Origin: an uncultured Gammaproteobacteria bacterium
GTDB lineage: Bacteria; Pseudomonadota; Gammaproteobacteria; HK1
Assembly: GCA_958295465.1 (NCBI GenBank)
Contig: OY282353.1
Location: 2,285,001 to 2,349,000 of the forward strand
Reading direction: 5' to 3'
DNA: 64,000 bases
The position numbers and the translations under genes were made by a program. Positions 44,212 through 52,728 of the stretch are shown here, one piece after another. Numbering within the stretch: position 1 is the first letter of the stretch; each line of letters starts with the position of its first letter. The notes beneath the pieces were generated by a model. It was not told where the DNA came from. It made no database searches and saw only the letters and a program-made list of their open reading frames with translations.

Positions 44212-44693
44212 CAGCAGCTTCCTGGAACATCTTCCAGACGAGGATTAGCGATAGCGGGCGGAAAGTTCAGGATCGGACTTTCGGATCGGAAGATACTTCA
44301 GAAGTCCCTTCGCAATTGAGCAGAGATTCCATGGCTCCGGCTCTTGTCTTCGTATTCCAGGCCGAAGGCGAGGCCCAGAGAATAGCGTGTCGCCGGTCGG
44401 GCGCGCAAATCGATCACGGCCTGCCACGGGCGAGGCGGCCGGCCGGGCACATAGCCCCCTTCCGACCCGATGAACCGCCTCGGGAATCCCGGGGCGGTTC
44501 AGCCGGTGCGAACGTCCGCGTGCTCGACCGCGACGTCGGTGAGCGCCTCGATATCGAACCCCGGCGCCACCTCGATGAGGCGCCGGAACGGGTGGTTTCA
44601 CGGATTGGCGCGGGTTTGGGGTATCTTGTCCGCGGCCGGCATCCGTGAAGCCCCCAAGGCCCCGTTCGGCCCGACGCAGGAGGGAACGCCGTC
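44212..44693. other. Intergenic border region of the glycan island
   Basis: 482 bp. It contains the imperfect IS-end palindrome at 44471-44501. On the minus strand a short frame (44590 to 44499) reads RRLIEVAPGFDIEALTDVAV then EHADVRTG and ends in the TGA supplied by the palindrome, so it is probably the tail of a lost gene that I do not recognise. The last 30 bases hold the ribosome site of the dioxygenase gene. Nothing else is supported. Confidence 0.55.
44471..44501. repeat. 31-bp palindrome with one mismatch (paired IS3-type ends)
   Basis: TGAACCGCCTCGGGA, one A, TCCCGGGGCGGTTCA. It is the same arm as at 3168, 22441 and 33206, with one change in the left arm. It marks the right border of the glycan island. 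Confidence 0.85.
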
Positions 44694-45707
44694 ATGTCCA
44701 CCGCCGAATCCATTCAGCACGACTTCTCGATCCGGCGCCTCTCCCCGGCGCTCGGGGCCGAGGTCATCGGACTCGATGCCTCGAAGCCCTTCGAGCCCCA
44801 CACGTTGCAGGTGCTCCGGGAGGCATTCCAGGAGCATCACATGCTCTGCTTCCGCGGCCAGCAGCTCGACGACGAGGCGATGATCGGGTTCTCGAAGCAG
44901 TTCGGGCCGCTGGAGGAGTTCCCGGAGAAGGACAAGACCAAGGACACGATCGAGGTCTACCACGTCGCCAACGTCTCGCCGGAAGGAGAACATCTCTCCG
45001 AGGACGATCAGCGCGTCATCTACCAGCGCAACAACGCGCGCTGGCATACCGACAGCTCGTACCGCTACGTCCCCTCCCTCGCCTCGATCATGTACGGCGT
45101 GGAGGTGCTGCCGGAGGAGGCGCAAGGCGGGGAGACCGGGTTCTCCAACATGCTCGCCGCGTACGCGGCGCTCCCCGAGGAGATGAAGCGGCGCCTCGAG
45201 CCGCTGCACCAGGTGCACTCGTACGGCGAGATCCGGCGACTCGAGCCGAACCTGCCGCCGATGTCGGCGGACGAGCGCAACGCCCTTCCGCCGGTCACCC
45301 ACCCCGTGATCCGCGTCCATCCCGACCGCGGCTACCGGCGCTCGCTCTATTTCACCTCGAACACCAGCCTGGAGATCGGGGGCGGGACGCTGGAGGAAGG
45401 CGTGGCGCTGCACCGCTGGCTCGTCGATTTCGTGAGCCGCGAGGCATTCTGCTACGACCACCGCTGGCGCACCAACGATCTCGTGATGTGGGACAACCGG
45501 GTGCTGCTGCACCGCGCGATCGGGTACGACTACGCCCGCTACCGCCGCGTCCTCCGCCGCACCACCGTCGCCGGCAGCGGACCGATCATGGGTCCGTTCT
45601 GGCCCGAGGCCCGCGCCGCCGCCGCCGACCGGATGTCGCCGCCCGGCGCCTTCGCGGCCCTCACGCCGCACCGCGGCGGTCGAGGCGGTCGAGCAGCCGT
45701 CCGGTGA
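44694..45707 (+). CDS. TauD/TfdA-family Fe(II)/2-oxoglutarate dioxygenase
   Basis: 337 residues. The Fe-binding triad is H-x-D in ARWHTDSSYRYVP (near residue 120) plus a distal His in MWDNRVLLHRAIGYDYARYRR, with the following Arg binding 2-oxoglutarate. FSIRRLSPALGAEVIGLDAS and MLCFRGQQLDDEAMIGFSKQ are typical N-terminal elements. Substrates of this family include taurine, alkyl sulfates, 2,4-D and carnitine precursors; the sequence does not decide. ATG 44694 has GGAGGG upstream. Its end overlaps the convergent FAD oxidase gene by 47 bases, so the last residues (TPHRGGRGGRAAVR) may be poorly constrained. Confidence 0.88.
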   Translation: MSTAESIQHDFSIRRLSPALGAEVIGLDASKPFEPHTLQVLREAFQEHHMLCFRGQQLDDEAMIGFSKQFGPLEEFPEKDKTKDTIEVYHVANVSPEGEHLSEDDQRVIYQRNNARWHTDSSYRYVPSLASIMYGVEVLPEEAQGGETGFSNMLAAYAALPEEMKRRLEPLHQVHSYGEIRRLEPNLPPMSADERNALPPVTHPVIRVHPDRGYRRSLYFTSNTSLEIGGGTLEEGVALHRWLVDFVSREAFCYDHRWRTNDLVMWDNRVLLHRAIGYDYARYRRVLRRTTVAGSGPIMGPFWPEARAAAADRMSPPGAFAALTPHRGGRGGRAAVR

Positions 45708-46947
45708 GCATGTGGTAGCTGATGCCGATCTGACGGAAACGGTGGAACGTGAAGCGATCCGACGCCCGCACCTCCACGAGCGGCTCACAATCGCCCAGGA
45801 TCGTCCCGGCGAGCTGCCGTCCCATCAGGGTGGCGCTCGCCACGCCACGACCGTTGTAGCCGAGACCCGCGTAGACGCCGCGGTCGAGCGCAAACAGCCG
45901 CGGCAGGTGATCCCGGGTGATCGCCGGCCAGCCCGCCCATTGGTACTCCCATTCCACGCCTTCGAGCTGCGGGAAGAGCGCCAGGGCCGCCGCGCGCACC
46001 TGCGGCGCATCCCCGCGATCGGTCACTTCGAACCAGGGACCGCGCCCGCCGATGATGAACCTTCCGTGCCGGTCGAGCCGGTAGTAGACGATGATCCGCG
46101 CGGTCTCCGACACCGCATGCCGGCCGGGCAGCACCGTGGGCAGCACGTTGTGGCCCAGCGGTGCGGTGGCGGTGACGAAGCTCGCGACCGGCACTACCGT
46201 CTCGCGCAACCCCGGCCACAGGCCGCCGGTGTAGCCGTTCGTCGCGAGCACCACGCACTCGCAACGGACCGACGCGCGTTCGGTGCGCACCGACCACCCG
46301 GCGCCGTCGCGCGAAATCGCGGTGGCGGCACTCGCTCCATGAACGACCGCGCCCTCGGAGATTGCGGCGCGGGCGAGCCCCCGCGCGTAGGCGAGCGGCT
46401 GGACGTTGCCCCCGCGTGCGTCGTACATCCCGGAATCGTAGCGCCGCGTGCCGATGAGCGCCGCGACCTCGTCGCGTTCGAGGAAGCGCGCCTCGCGCCC
46501 CCGCGCCGCCCACTGGCGCGCCCATTCCTCGTTGAAGCGGCGTCCTTTGGCGCCGTATCCGCCCTGCACGTAGCCCGGGCGCAGCGCCTCGCATTCGATG
46601 CCGTAGCGCTCGATGAGCTCGAAGACGAGGTCGCAGCTCCGATCGCCGAATTCGAGGAAACGCTCGCCCCATACCGGACCCAGGGCCGCGACGACATCAT
46701 CGGGCAGCATCTTCATGCCGCCCGGGTTCACCTGCCCGCCGTTACGGCCCGAGCATCCCCAGCCCGGCTCGCCGGCGTCGAGCACCAACACCCGCCGGCC
46801 GGCCCGGGCGAGGTGGAGCGCGGCCGAAAGTCCCGTATAGCCGGCCCCGACCACGGCCATGTCGGCGGCGGCGTCCGATTCGAGCGGCGGGGTTTCGGGG
46901 CCGGGGGGCGCGGTGGCCGCCCACAGGCTGTCGGGCATCGCGGGCAT
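45661..46947 (-). CDS. FAD-dependent amine oxidoreductase (DAO / PuuB-like)
   Basis: 428 residues. The dinucleotide-binding motif ADMAVVGAGYTGLSAALHLA is at 28-47, followed by EPGWGCSGRNGGQVNPGG, a segment characteristic of gamma-glutamylputrescine oxidase-like enzymes. GWPAITRDHLPRLFALDRGV and GLGYNGRGVASATLMGRQLA form the C-terminal FAD-binding part. It probably oxidises a secondary amine or N-methyl compound to an aldehyde. ATG 46947 has GGAG upstream. The first ~19 codons are preceded by a partial second DNA copy of themselves at 47035-47091. It converges with the dioxygenase gene. Confidence 0.87.
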   Translation of the reverse strand: MPAMPDSLWAATAPPGPETPPLESDAAADMAVVGAGYTGLSAALHLARAGRRVLVLDAGEPGWGCSGRNGGQVNPGGMKMLPDDVVAALGPVWGERFLEFGDRSCDLVFELIERYGIECEALRPGYVQGGYGAKGRRFNEEWARQWAARGREARFLERDEVAALIGTRRYDSGMYDARGGNVQPLAYARGLARAAISEGAVVHGASAATAISRDGAGWSVRTERASVRCECVVLATNGYTGGLWPGLRETVVPVASFVTATAPLGHNVLPTVLPGRHAVSETARIIVYYRLDRHGRFIIGGRGPWFEVTDRGDAPQVRAAALALFPQLEGVEWEYQWAGWPAITRDHLPRLFALDRGVYAGLGYNGRGVASATLMGRQLAGTILGDCEPLVEVRASDRFTFHRFRQIGISYHMLTGRLLDRLDRRGAA

Positions 46948-47034
46948 CAGGCAGATCTCCGCCGTTCAGACCTCAAGGTCACGCATCGGTGCAGTCGTCG
47001 CACGGGCGGCGGCAATCATTCTTCTGCGCCCGCG

Positions 47035-47091
47035 GCGGGGTTTCGGGGCCGGGGGGCGCGGTGGCCGCCCACAGGCTGTCGGGCATCACGG
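47035..47091 (-). repeat. Partial duplicate of the FAD oxidase 5' end
   Basis: The ~57 bp here encode MPVMPDSLWAATAPPGPETP, differing from the real gene start (46889-46947) by a single residue (Ala3 to Val). The frame then diverges and ends near 46979. The spacing of about 144 bp indicates a small tandem duplication with decay of the outer copy's 3' side; the outer copy still has a plausible ribosome site (AGGAGAACC). Confidence 0.85.
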
Positions 47092-47201
47092 GCATCGGTC
47101 GGTTCTCCTGGGAACGCGGGCGTCCCGCCCGCAACGGACCGCGGGTCCGGGGCCGAAGGCCCGGCACAGGGCATCGAGGCGACGAACGTCCCCGCCGGCG
47201 C

Positions 47202-48713
47202 TCACGCCGGCTCGATGCCCTGCCAGGCCCAGTCGTTGTAGAGCCCCTCGCCGCGCAGCAGCCACCGGACCGCCGGGTCCGTGGGCGGATGCTCCCAGAC
47301 CGGGGCCGGGCCGTGGCGATGCGCCTCGGCGACCACCCGGCGGCGGCGCTGGCTCAGCCGGACCGCCGCGTCGAGGGCGGGCACGTCCCACGTCGCGGCG
47401 GCATGGCCTTCGAGCCGCTCGCGGACCTCGCTCATGTCCGCCCGACCGGCGACGTCGCGCCGCTCGTGCGGGTCGTCATCGAGGTCGAAGAGTTGCGCCG
47501 GCACGCCGCCACCGGTGACGAGCTTGTACCGGCCCTCACGGACCATGAACATCGGCTCGGGCACCCCCTCGGAGGTGAGCTCCGCGAACACCGGCGACGA
47601 GCGCGGCGCCGCGGGGTCCCGGCACAGCGGCGCCAGGCTCTCGCCGTCGAGCGGCTCGGGCGCCCGCGCGTCGGCGTCGAAACCCGCCAGCTCGCACAGC
47701 GTGGGCAGCAGGTCCACCAGCGAGACGTTCTCGCTCCGCCGGCCCGGCGCGAAGCGCGCGGGCGCGTGCACGATCAGCGGCACGCGCGCGCAGTGGTCGA
47801 AGAAGTGCTTCTTGAACCAGAGCCCGTGCTCGCCGAGCATGTCGCCGTGATCCGCGGTGAAGACGACGACGGTGTCGTCCGAAAGCCCGGTGAGCCCGAG
47901 CGTATCCAGCAGGCTCCCGACCATCTCGTCCACGTACGACACGTTGGCGAGACAGGCGTGCCGGGCGGTCCGCACGTGCGCCTCGGTGATCCCGCCGTCC
48001 AGCAGGGAATGGTGGCGCAGCATCCGCTCCGTATGGGGGCTGCGCTCCGCCGCGGGCAGAAGCCCGGTCTCCGGCATCGGCACGTCCTCGTGACGGTATC
48101 GATCCCAAAAGCGCCGCAGGCAGTAGTAAGGCTCGTGGGGGTGGGTGAAGGAGACGGCCAGGAAGAACGGCTGCCCACCGCCGCGGGCGTAGTCGTGGAG
48201 CCTGGCGTTGGCCCGGTACAGGACCGCCTCGTCGTGGTCCATCTGCACGCTTCTGGCGCACACCCCCGCCCTGGTGACCCCGCTGGCGTCGTTGTTCGAC
48301 TCCATGCGGACCTCGCTCCAGCTCGGTGTCCAGGAGAAGTTCGTCGGGTAGAGCTCGGGCACCAGACGTTCGTGGAAGCCGTGCAGCATGTCGGGGCCGA
48401 CGAAATGCTGCTTGCCGGAGAGGCAGGTGTGATACCCGGCGAGCCTCAGGTAATGCGCCATGGTCGGGATCTGTGCGAAGTACTCGGCCCCGTTGTCGTA
48501 AGCCCCGATCCGCGAAGGCAGCATGCCCGCGAGCATCGAGAACCTCGAAGGTGCGCATAGCGGAAAGTTGCAGTAGGCGTTCTCGAACAGGACCCCCTCC
48601 TCGCCCAGCCGCTCGAGGTGGGGCGCATCGGCCGGGCCGCCGTAGCCGGGAAGCACCTGCGGCTTCATCTGGTCGGCCTGGATCAGCAGCAGGTTGGGAG
48701 GCTTCCTGTCCAT
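47202..48713 (-). CDS. betC: Choline-sulfatase
   Basis: 503 residues from ATG 48713 with GAGGAG upstream. It hydrolyses choline-O-sulfate to choline and sulfate, feeding betaine synthesis. NLLLIQADQMKPQVLPGYGG is the N-terminal metal region. CNFPLCAPSRFSMLAGMLPS holds the Cys of the formylglycine motif C-x-P-S-R. SRIGAYDNGAEYFAQIPTMA, TCLSGKQHFVGPDMLHGFHE and VVVFTADHGDMLGEHGLWFK follow the BetC pattern closely. The C-terminal DAAVRLSQRRRRVVAEAH is also typical. No signal peptide is present, so it acts in the cytoplasm on imported substrate. betA/betB are not in the window; the betaine ABC system at 16.6 kb is a possible partner. Confidence 0.92.
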   Translation of the reverse strand: MDRKPPNLLLIQADQMKPQVLPGYGGPADAPHLERLGEEGVLFENAYCNFPLCAPSRFSMLAGMLPSRIGAYDNGAEYFAQIPTMAHYLRLAGYHTCLSGKQHFVGPDMLHGFHERLVPELYPTNFSWTPSWSEVRMESNNDASGVTRAGVCARSVQMDHDEAVLYRANARLHDYARGGGQPFFLAVSFTHPHEPYYCLRRFWDRYRHEDVPMPETGLLPAAERSPHTERMLRHHSLLDGGITEAHVRTARHACLANVSYVDEMVGSLLDTLGLTGLSDDTVVVFTADHGDMLGEHGLWFKKHFFDHCARVPLIVHAPARFAPGRRSENVSLVDLLPTLCELAGFDADARAPEPLDGESLAPLCRDPAAPRSSPVFAELTSEGVPEPMFMVREGRYKLVTGGGVPAQLFDLDDDPHERRDVAGRADMSEVRERLEGHAAATWDVPALDAAVRLSQRRRRVVAEAHRHGPAPVWEHPPTDPAVRWLLRGEGLYNDWAWQGIEPA

Positions 48714-48788
48714 GCGTGGCTCCTCACGGGGTATTACGCGGACCGTGGCCGGTGCGTCATGCAATCAATCGCAGGAACGAGCCGGCCG

Positions 48789-48906
48789 GCAATTCCCGCC
48801 AACGTCCCGGATACGGTCGCGCCATCGGGATTTCGCAGCCTTTTCCGCCGTCCGGGCGTCTGGTCGCGGCGATTCGACGGACACGTCCGGGCCTGGCGGG
48901 AATTGC
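48789..48906. mobile_element. MITE-like element (copy A, best preserved)
   Basis: 118 bp bounded by GCAATTCCCGCCA and its exact reverse complement TGGCGGGAATTGC. The interior contains ACGTCCCGGATACGG, GGGATTTCGC and ACACGTCCGGGCC, shared with copies B-E. It lies between betC and the SMP-30 fusion gene. No clear target duplication remains here. Confidence 0.88.
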
Positions 48907-48996
48907 TGCAAGCGAGCCTTTCCCGGCGGATCGAGTCCATCGATTCGACACGCTTTCATTTGGCGACGGACGACGCGATGTTCGGACCTTCCGGGT

Positions 48997-50763
48997 TCAC
49001 GATCGTTTTTTTCGTTCGGCGCCGAGCGCCGCGATCACCGCCTCGGTGCGGGTGACGATCGCGACGTTCTGCATCGCATACCCGATGCTCGCGGCGTGCC
49101 AGTCGGCGTTCATCGTCGAGCAGGCGTCTTCCGGCACGATCATGAAGTAGCCCTTGTCGGCGCCGGTGCGCGCGGTGTGCTCGATCGACATGTTGGTCCA
49201 GGCGCCGGTGTCGATGATGACGTCGCGCCCGGCGGACTTGAGCACCGTTTCGAGCGACGAGCCCTCCCACGCGCTCATCCGCATCTTGGTGACGACGAGA
49301 TCGCCCGGCTTCGGCTCCAGCCCCGCCACCGGCGCCGCGCCCCAGGTTCCTCGCACGAGGGCGTTCGCATCGGCGAGCCCTTCGAACAGCGGGGCGTTGA
49401 GGGTGAGGCCCGGCGCGCCGGGCTCGACCTGGAAATGGACGTGCACGACCGCCACCCCGCGCGCGCGGCACACCTCCGCGAGGCGGCGGACGTTTTCGAC
49501 CACGTCCTGCTCTCGCGCATGCTGCGCCGATCCGCTCTCGGCGAAGGCGCCGCCCTCGGAGACGACGTCGTTCTGCATGTCCTGGATGACGAGGGCGCAG
49601 CGCGCGGGGTCGAGGGTGAGATCGGTGGCGAGCGGCACGCCGGCGGAGGTCCGCGCGGCGGGCGGCGGCGCGGCGGCGCCCGATGCAGCGGCGGAGCCGG
49701 GCGATGTGCCGGAACGAGACGAGACGACGACGCCGGGCGATGCGCCGGGGCCGGACGAAACGGCGCCGCCGGAAGAGGCAGCGGGGCCATCATGCCGGAT
49801 GGAGGATCCGTCGCGAGGCCGTCCGCCGCCATGCCCCGCGTGGCGTTCATCGCCGCCACGCCGCATGAACGGTTCGACGTTGGCTCCGACCTTCGTCTCC
49901 ACCGCGTACACCGAGGTCGTCGCGCAGACGAACAGGGTGCGCCATTCGGCTCCGCCCCAGTGCAGGTTCGCCGGCATCTCCGGAATGCGCACGGTGCCGA
50001 GCTGCACGCCGCGCGGGGAGTAGACCCGGATGCCGCCCGGTGCGGTGACCCAGACGTTGCCTCTGGCGTCGCACTTCATCCCGTCGGGGACACCTGCCTC
50101 CCGCGAGGAGCGGATTCCCTGTGCGAAGAGCCGCCCGTGCGAGAGCGATCCGCCGGGGGCCACGTCGAACACCCGGATGAGGGCCCGGGTCGTGTCGTTG
50201 ACGTAGAGCAGGCTCTCGTCGGGCGAGAAGCAGAGTCCGTTCGGCTGGTCGAACTGGCGCTTGTCGACCACGAGATCGAGCTTCCCGGCCGGCGATACGC
50301 GGAACACGCCCTGCCAGCCGAGCTCGCGCGGCCGTTCGACGCCGAAACCCGGCATCCGCCCGAACCACGGATCGGTGAAGTAGATCGATCCGTCGGAGTG
50401 CACGCAGACGTCGTTCGGGCTGTTGAGCTCCTTGCCCTCGAAGTGCGAGGCGAGGACCTCGCGCCGCCCGTCCGGGCGCAGGCGCACCAGACTCGACGTC
50501 GCGTGCTCGCAGATGACGAGGTTCAGGTCCGCATCGTAGGTCATGCCGTTGCACTTGTTGGAGGGGCGCATGACCTCGCGCACCCCGCCCGCCTCGTCCC
50601 ACCGCCGACGCACGTCTCCCGGCATGTCGGAGAACAGCAGATAGTGCTCGACCGGATGCCAGATCGGTCCCTCGGTGAACTCGAAGCCCGAGCCGATCCG
50701 CCGTACCGGCGCGTCGGGGTCGACGAGGGAGGTGAAATCGTTGCGGCGTACGTCGTGGGTCAT
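48997..50763 (-). CDS. SMP-30/gluconolactonase fused to an isochorismatase-like hydrolase
   Basis: 588 residues from ATG 50763 (GGAGG upstream). Residues 1-300 are an SMP-30/LRE propeller: FTEGPIWHPVEHYLLFSDMP, KELNSPNDVCVHSDGSIYFT, FDQPNGLCFSPDESLLYVND, with metal ligands E, N and D in place. Residues about 305-375 are a Ser/Ala/Gly/Pro linker coded by degenerate 36-bp repeats. Residues 385-585 are isochorismatase-like: ALVIQDMQNDVVSEGGAF with Asp, TKMRMSAWEGSSLETVL with Lys. At the nucleophile position the sequence is TNMSIEHTARTG, where the family has TN-x-C-x-E-x-TAR: Cys is replaced by Ser. The N-terminal lactonase could be active; hydrolase activity of the second half is doubtful. Confidence 0.88.
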   Translation of the reverse strand: MTHDVRRNDFTSLVDPDAPVRRIGSGFEFTEGPIWHPVEHYLLFSDMPGDVRRRWDEAGGVREVMRPSNKCNGMTYDADLNLVICEHATSSLVRLRPDGRREVLASHFEGKELNSPNDVCVHSDGSIYFTDPWFGRMPGFGVERPRELGWQGVFRVSPAGKLDLVVDKRQFDQPNGLCFSPDESLLYVNDTTRALIRVFDVAPGGSLSHGRLFAQGIRSSREAGVPDGMKCDARGNVWVTAPGGIRVYSPRGVQLGTVRIPEMPANLHWGGAEWRTLFVCATTSVYAVETKVGANVEPFMRRGGDERHAGHGGGRPRDGSSIRHDGPAASSGGAVSSGPGASPGVVVSSRSGTSPGSAAASGAAAPPPAARTSAGVPLATDLTLDPARCALVIQDMQNDVVSEGGAFAESGSAQHAREQDVVENVRRLAEVCRARGVAVVHVHFQVEPGAPGLTLNAPLFEGLADANALVRGTWGAAPVAGLEPKPGDLVVTKMRMSAWEGSSLETVLKSAGRDVIIDTGAWTNMSIEHTARTGADKGYFMIVPEDACSTMNADWHAASIGYAMQNVAIVTRTEAVIAALGAERKKRS

Positions 50764-50967
50764 CGGACGTCCTCCCCTTCGAACTGTTCAGGATCATCCA
50801 CGCGGAGAACCGCGCCTTCGGGCGAAGAAATCCCAAGCGGGTGCTCCACTGCCCGGAAACGGTGCCGGAGTCCCCTCTTCCCGCCCGATTTTCATCGCAA
50901 GCGCCGGTATGCCGCAATCGCGGGGTCCCAGGAGACGGTTCCGAAGTCGTGCATGATTCGTGTTCCC

Positions 50968-51596
50968 ATGTACGTCGAAACCGTCCCCAACCGCAACTCC
51001 CGCCCCGCCGTCCTCCTGCGAGAAGGCTGGCGCGAGGGCGAGCGCGTGCGCAAACGCACACTGGCCAACCTCACCGACTGGCCGGCAGAGAAGGTCGATT
51101 CCCTGCGCCGAGTCCTCAAGGGCCAGCGCCTCGTCAGCCCCGAAGACGCCTTCACCATCGAACGCTCCCTCCCCCACGGCCACGTCGATGCCCTGCTCGC
51201 CCTGGGCCTGGACCGGCTCATCGCCCCCAAACGCTCGTCCGAACGCGACCGGGTGCTGCCATGGTCGTGCAACGGCTCCTCCACCCCGCATCGAAGCTCG
51301 CCACCCCCCGGCGATGGCACACCACCACGCTGGCCCGAGAACTCGACTTGGGCGACGCCGACGAGGACGCCCTCTGCGAGGCGATGGACTGGCTGCTCGT
51401 GCGCCAGGAGCGTATCGAGCGCCGGCTCGCCCAACGCCACCTGCACGAAGGCGCCCCGGTGTTCGCCGACGTGAGCGCGAGCGATTACGAATGGGAGGTC
51501 CACGACGGGTGTCTGGTCCATGAGCGGGACCACGCGCGTATCGACGCCGAGGCGCGCCTCGACGGCATCTACGTGCTTGCGGTGAGCCCGCCGCGC
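50968..51596 (+). pseudogene. IS1634-family transposase remnant
   Basis: MYVETVPNRNSRPAVLLREG, RKRTLANLTDWPAEKVDSLR and FTIERSLPHGHVDALLALGL are the N-terminal part of IS1634-family transposases. Near 51255 the frame shifts; the continuation reads VVQRLLHPASKLATPRRWHT and EDALCEAMDWLLVRQERIER. A jump then joins HDGCLVHERDHARIDAEARL and DGIYVLAVS from further downstream in the protein. The catalytic core is deleted. It ends at the stop of the oppC-like gene, where the oligopeptide operon would be expected to continue with its ATPase genes. Confidence 0.8.
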
Positions 51597-52586
51597 TTAT
51601 CGCTCCCGCAGCTTCGGGTTCAGGGCGTCGTTCAGGCCGTCGCCGACGAGGCTGATCGCCAGCACGGTGACGAAGATCGCGAGCCCGGGGAAGGTCACGG
51701 TCCAGCCCGCATCCAGGATGTACGGCCGGTTGGAGCCGATGATCTGGCCCCAGCTCGCGACGTTCGGGTCCGTGAGCCCGAGAAAACTCAGGCCCGCCTC
51801 GAACAGGATCGCGGAGCCGACCATCAGGGCGGCCTGCACGATGATCGGCGGCAGCGCGTTCGGGAGGATCACCGCGAAGATCAGGCTGGGATCCCCGGCC
51901 CCCGCCGCCCGCGACGCGGTCACGTATTCGAGCTGCCTGAGCCGCAGGAACTCTGCGCGGGTCACGCGCGCCACCGCGGTCCAGCTCACGATGCCGATGG
52001 CGAAGGTGATCATCGGCAGCGACGCGCCGAACAGCGCGACGATCACCATCGAGAACAGCAGCGTCGGCAGGACCTGGAAGAATTCCGTCAGGCGCATCAG
52101 CGCCTCCTCTACCCAGCCCCCGTAGTAGCCCGAGAGCGCGCCGACGGTGATACCGATCACCACCGTCAGCACCGCCGCCGACAGCCCGATGGCCAGAGTC
52201 ACCCGGCCGCCGTGCACGATGCCGGCCAGCAGGTCGCGTCCGAGGTAGTCGGTGCCGAGGAGAAAGCCCCCCTCGCCGGGAGGGGTCAGCGGCGCCCAGA
52301 CCATCTCGAAGGGGTCGGTGGGGTACAGCCAGGGGCCGACGAGGGCGGCGAAGACGATCACCAGGAGCACCGCCAGCCCCGCGACCGCGGAGTAGTTGCG
52401 GAAGAACATCCCGGCGGCTTCCGCGAACGGATGCCGGCCGGAGACGCCCGGAGCGGCGGCCGTGGCATCCGCGCCGATACCGGTGGCGCCAGGAGCAGCC
52501 GCTGCGGCGCTCGCACCGATACCCGCGGCGCCGGGACCCGGGCCCGCAACGTCCGGCCGGCCAGAGCCGGTGGCGTCCGTGCCCAT
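51597..52586 (-). CDS. Oligopeptide-type ABC transporter permease (DppC/OppC family)
   Basis: 329 residues. The first ~50 are low-complexity Ala/Gly/Pro coded by 42-bp tandem repeats, an unusual extension. The OppC core follows with LVGPWLYPTDPFEMVWAPLT, the conserved HLLGTDYLGRD-like FLLGTDYLGRDLLAGIVHGG, and the EAA loop EYVTASRAAGAGDPSLIFAV with ILPNALPPIIVQ. GLSFLGLTDPNVASWGQII and GDGLNDALNPKLRER end it, as is standard. Six helices. It is the third gene after oppA and oppB on the minus strand. No ATP-binding genes follow; an IS1634 remnant abuts the stop. Confidence 0.9.
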   Translation of the reverse strand: MGTDATGSGRPDVAGPGPGAAGIGASAAAAAPGATGIGADATAAAPGVSGRHPFAEAAGMFFRNYSAVAGLAVLLVIVFAALVGPWLYPTDPFEMVWAPLTPPGEGGFLLGTDYLGRDLLAGIVHGGRVTLAIGLSAAVLTVVIGITVGALSGYYGGWVEEALMRLTEFFQVLPTLLFSMVIVALFGASLPMITFAIGIVSWTAVARVTRAEFLRLRQLEYVTASRAAGAGDPSLIFAVILPNALPPIIVQAALMVGSAILFEAGLSFLGLTDPNVASWGQIIGSNRPYILDAGWTVTFPGLAIFVTVLAISLVGDGLNDALNPKLRER

Positions 52587-52588
52587 GT

Positions 52589-52705
52589 TCAGTTCCGCCC
52601 CCCCGGCCCGGCGCGGGAATCGTCGAGGTCCGCCGGCCAGTTCGCGACAACCACGGCGATGGACGGGAAAAACAGGTTCCCGAGGGTCACCGGCGTGTCC
52701 CGGAC
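52589..52705 (-). pseudogene. Degenerate duplicate of the oppB 3' end
   Basis: The minus strand reads VRDTPVTLGNLFFPSIAVVV then ANWPADLDDSRAGPGGRN-stop, clearly related to the genuine end of the upstream permease (ARDTPTILGILFFSSLVVVV, ANLLTDLVYSLVDPRIELGE, RN-stop). About 38 codons were duplicated in tandem and have diverged. It occupies the space between oppB and oppC. Confidence 0.78.
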
Positions 52706-52728
52706 ACTGGCGGCGTCCGCGGCCACGG

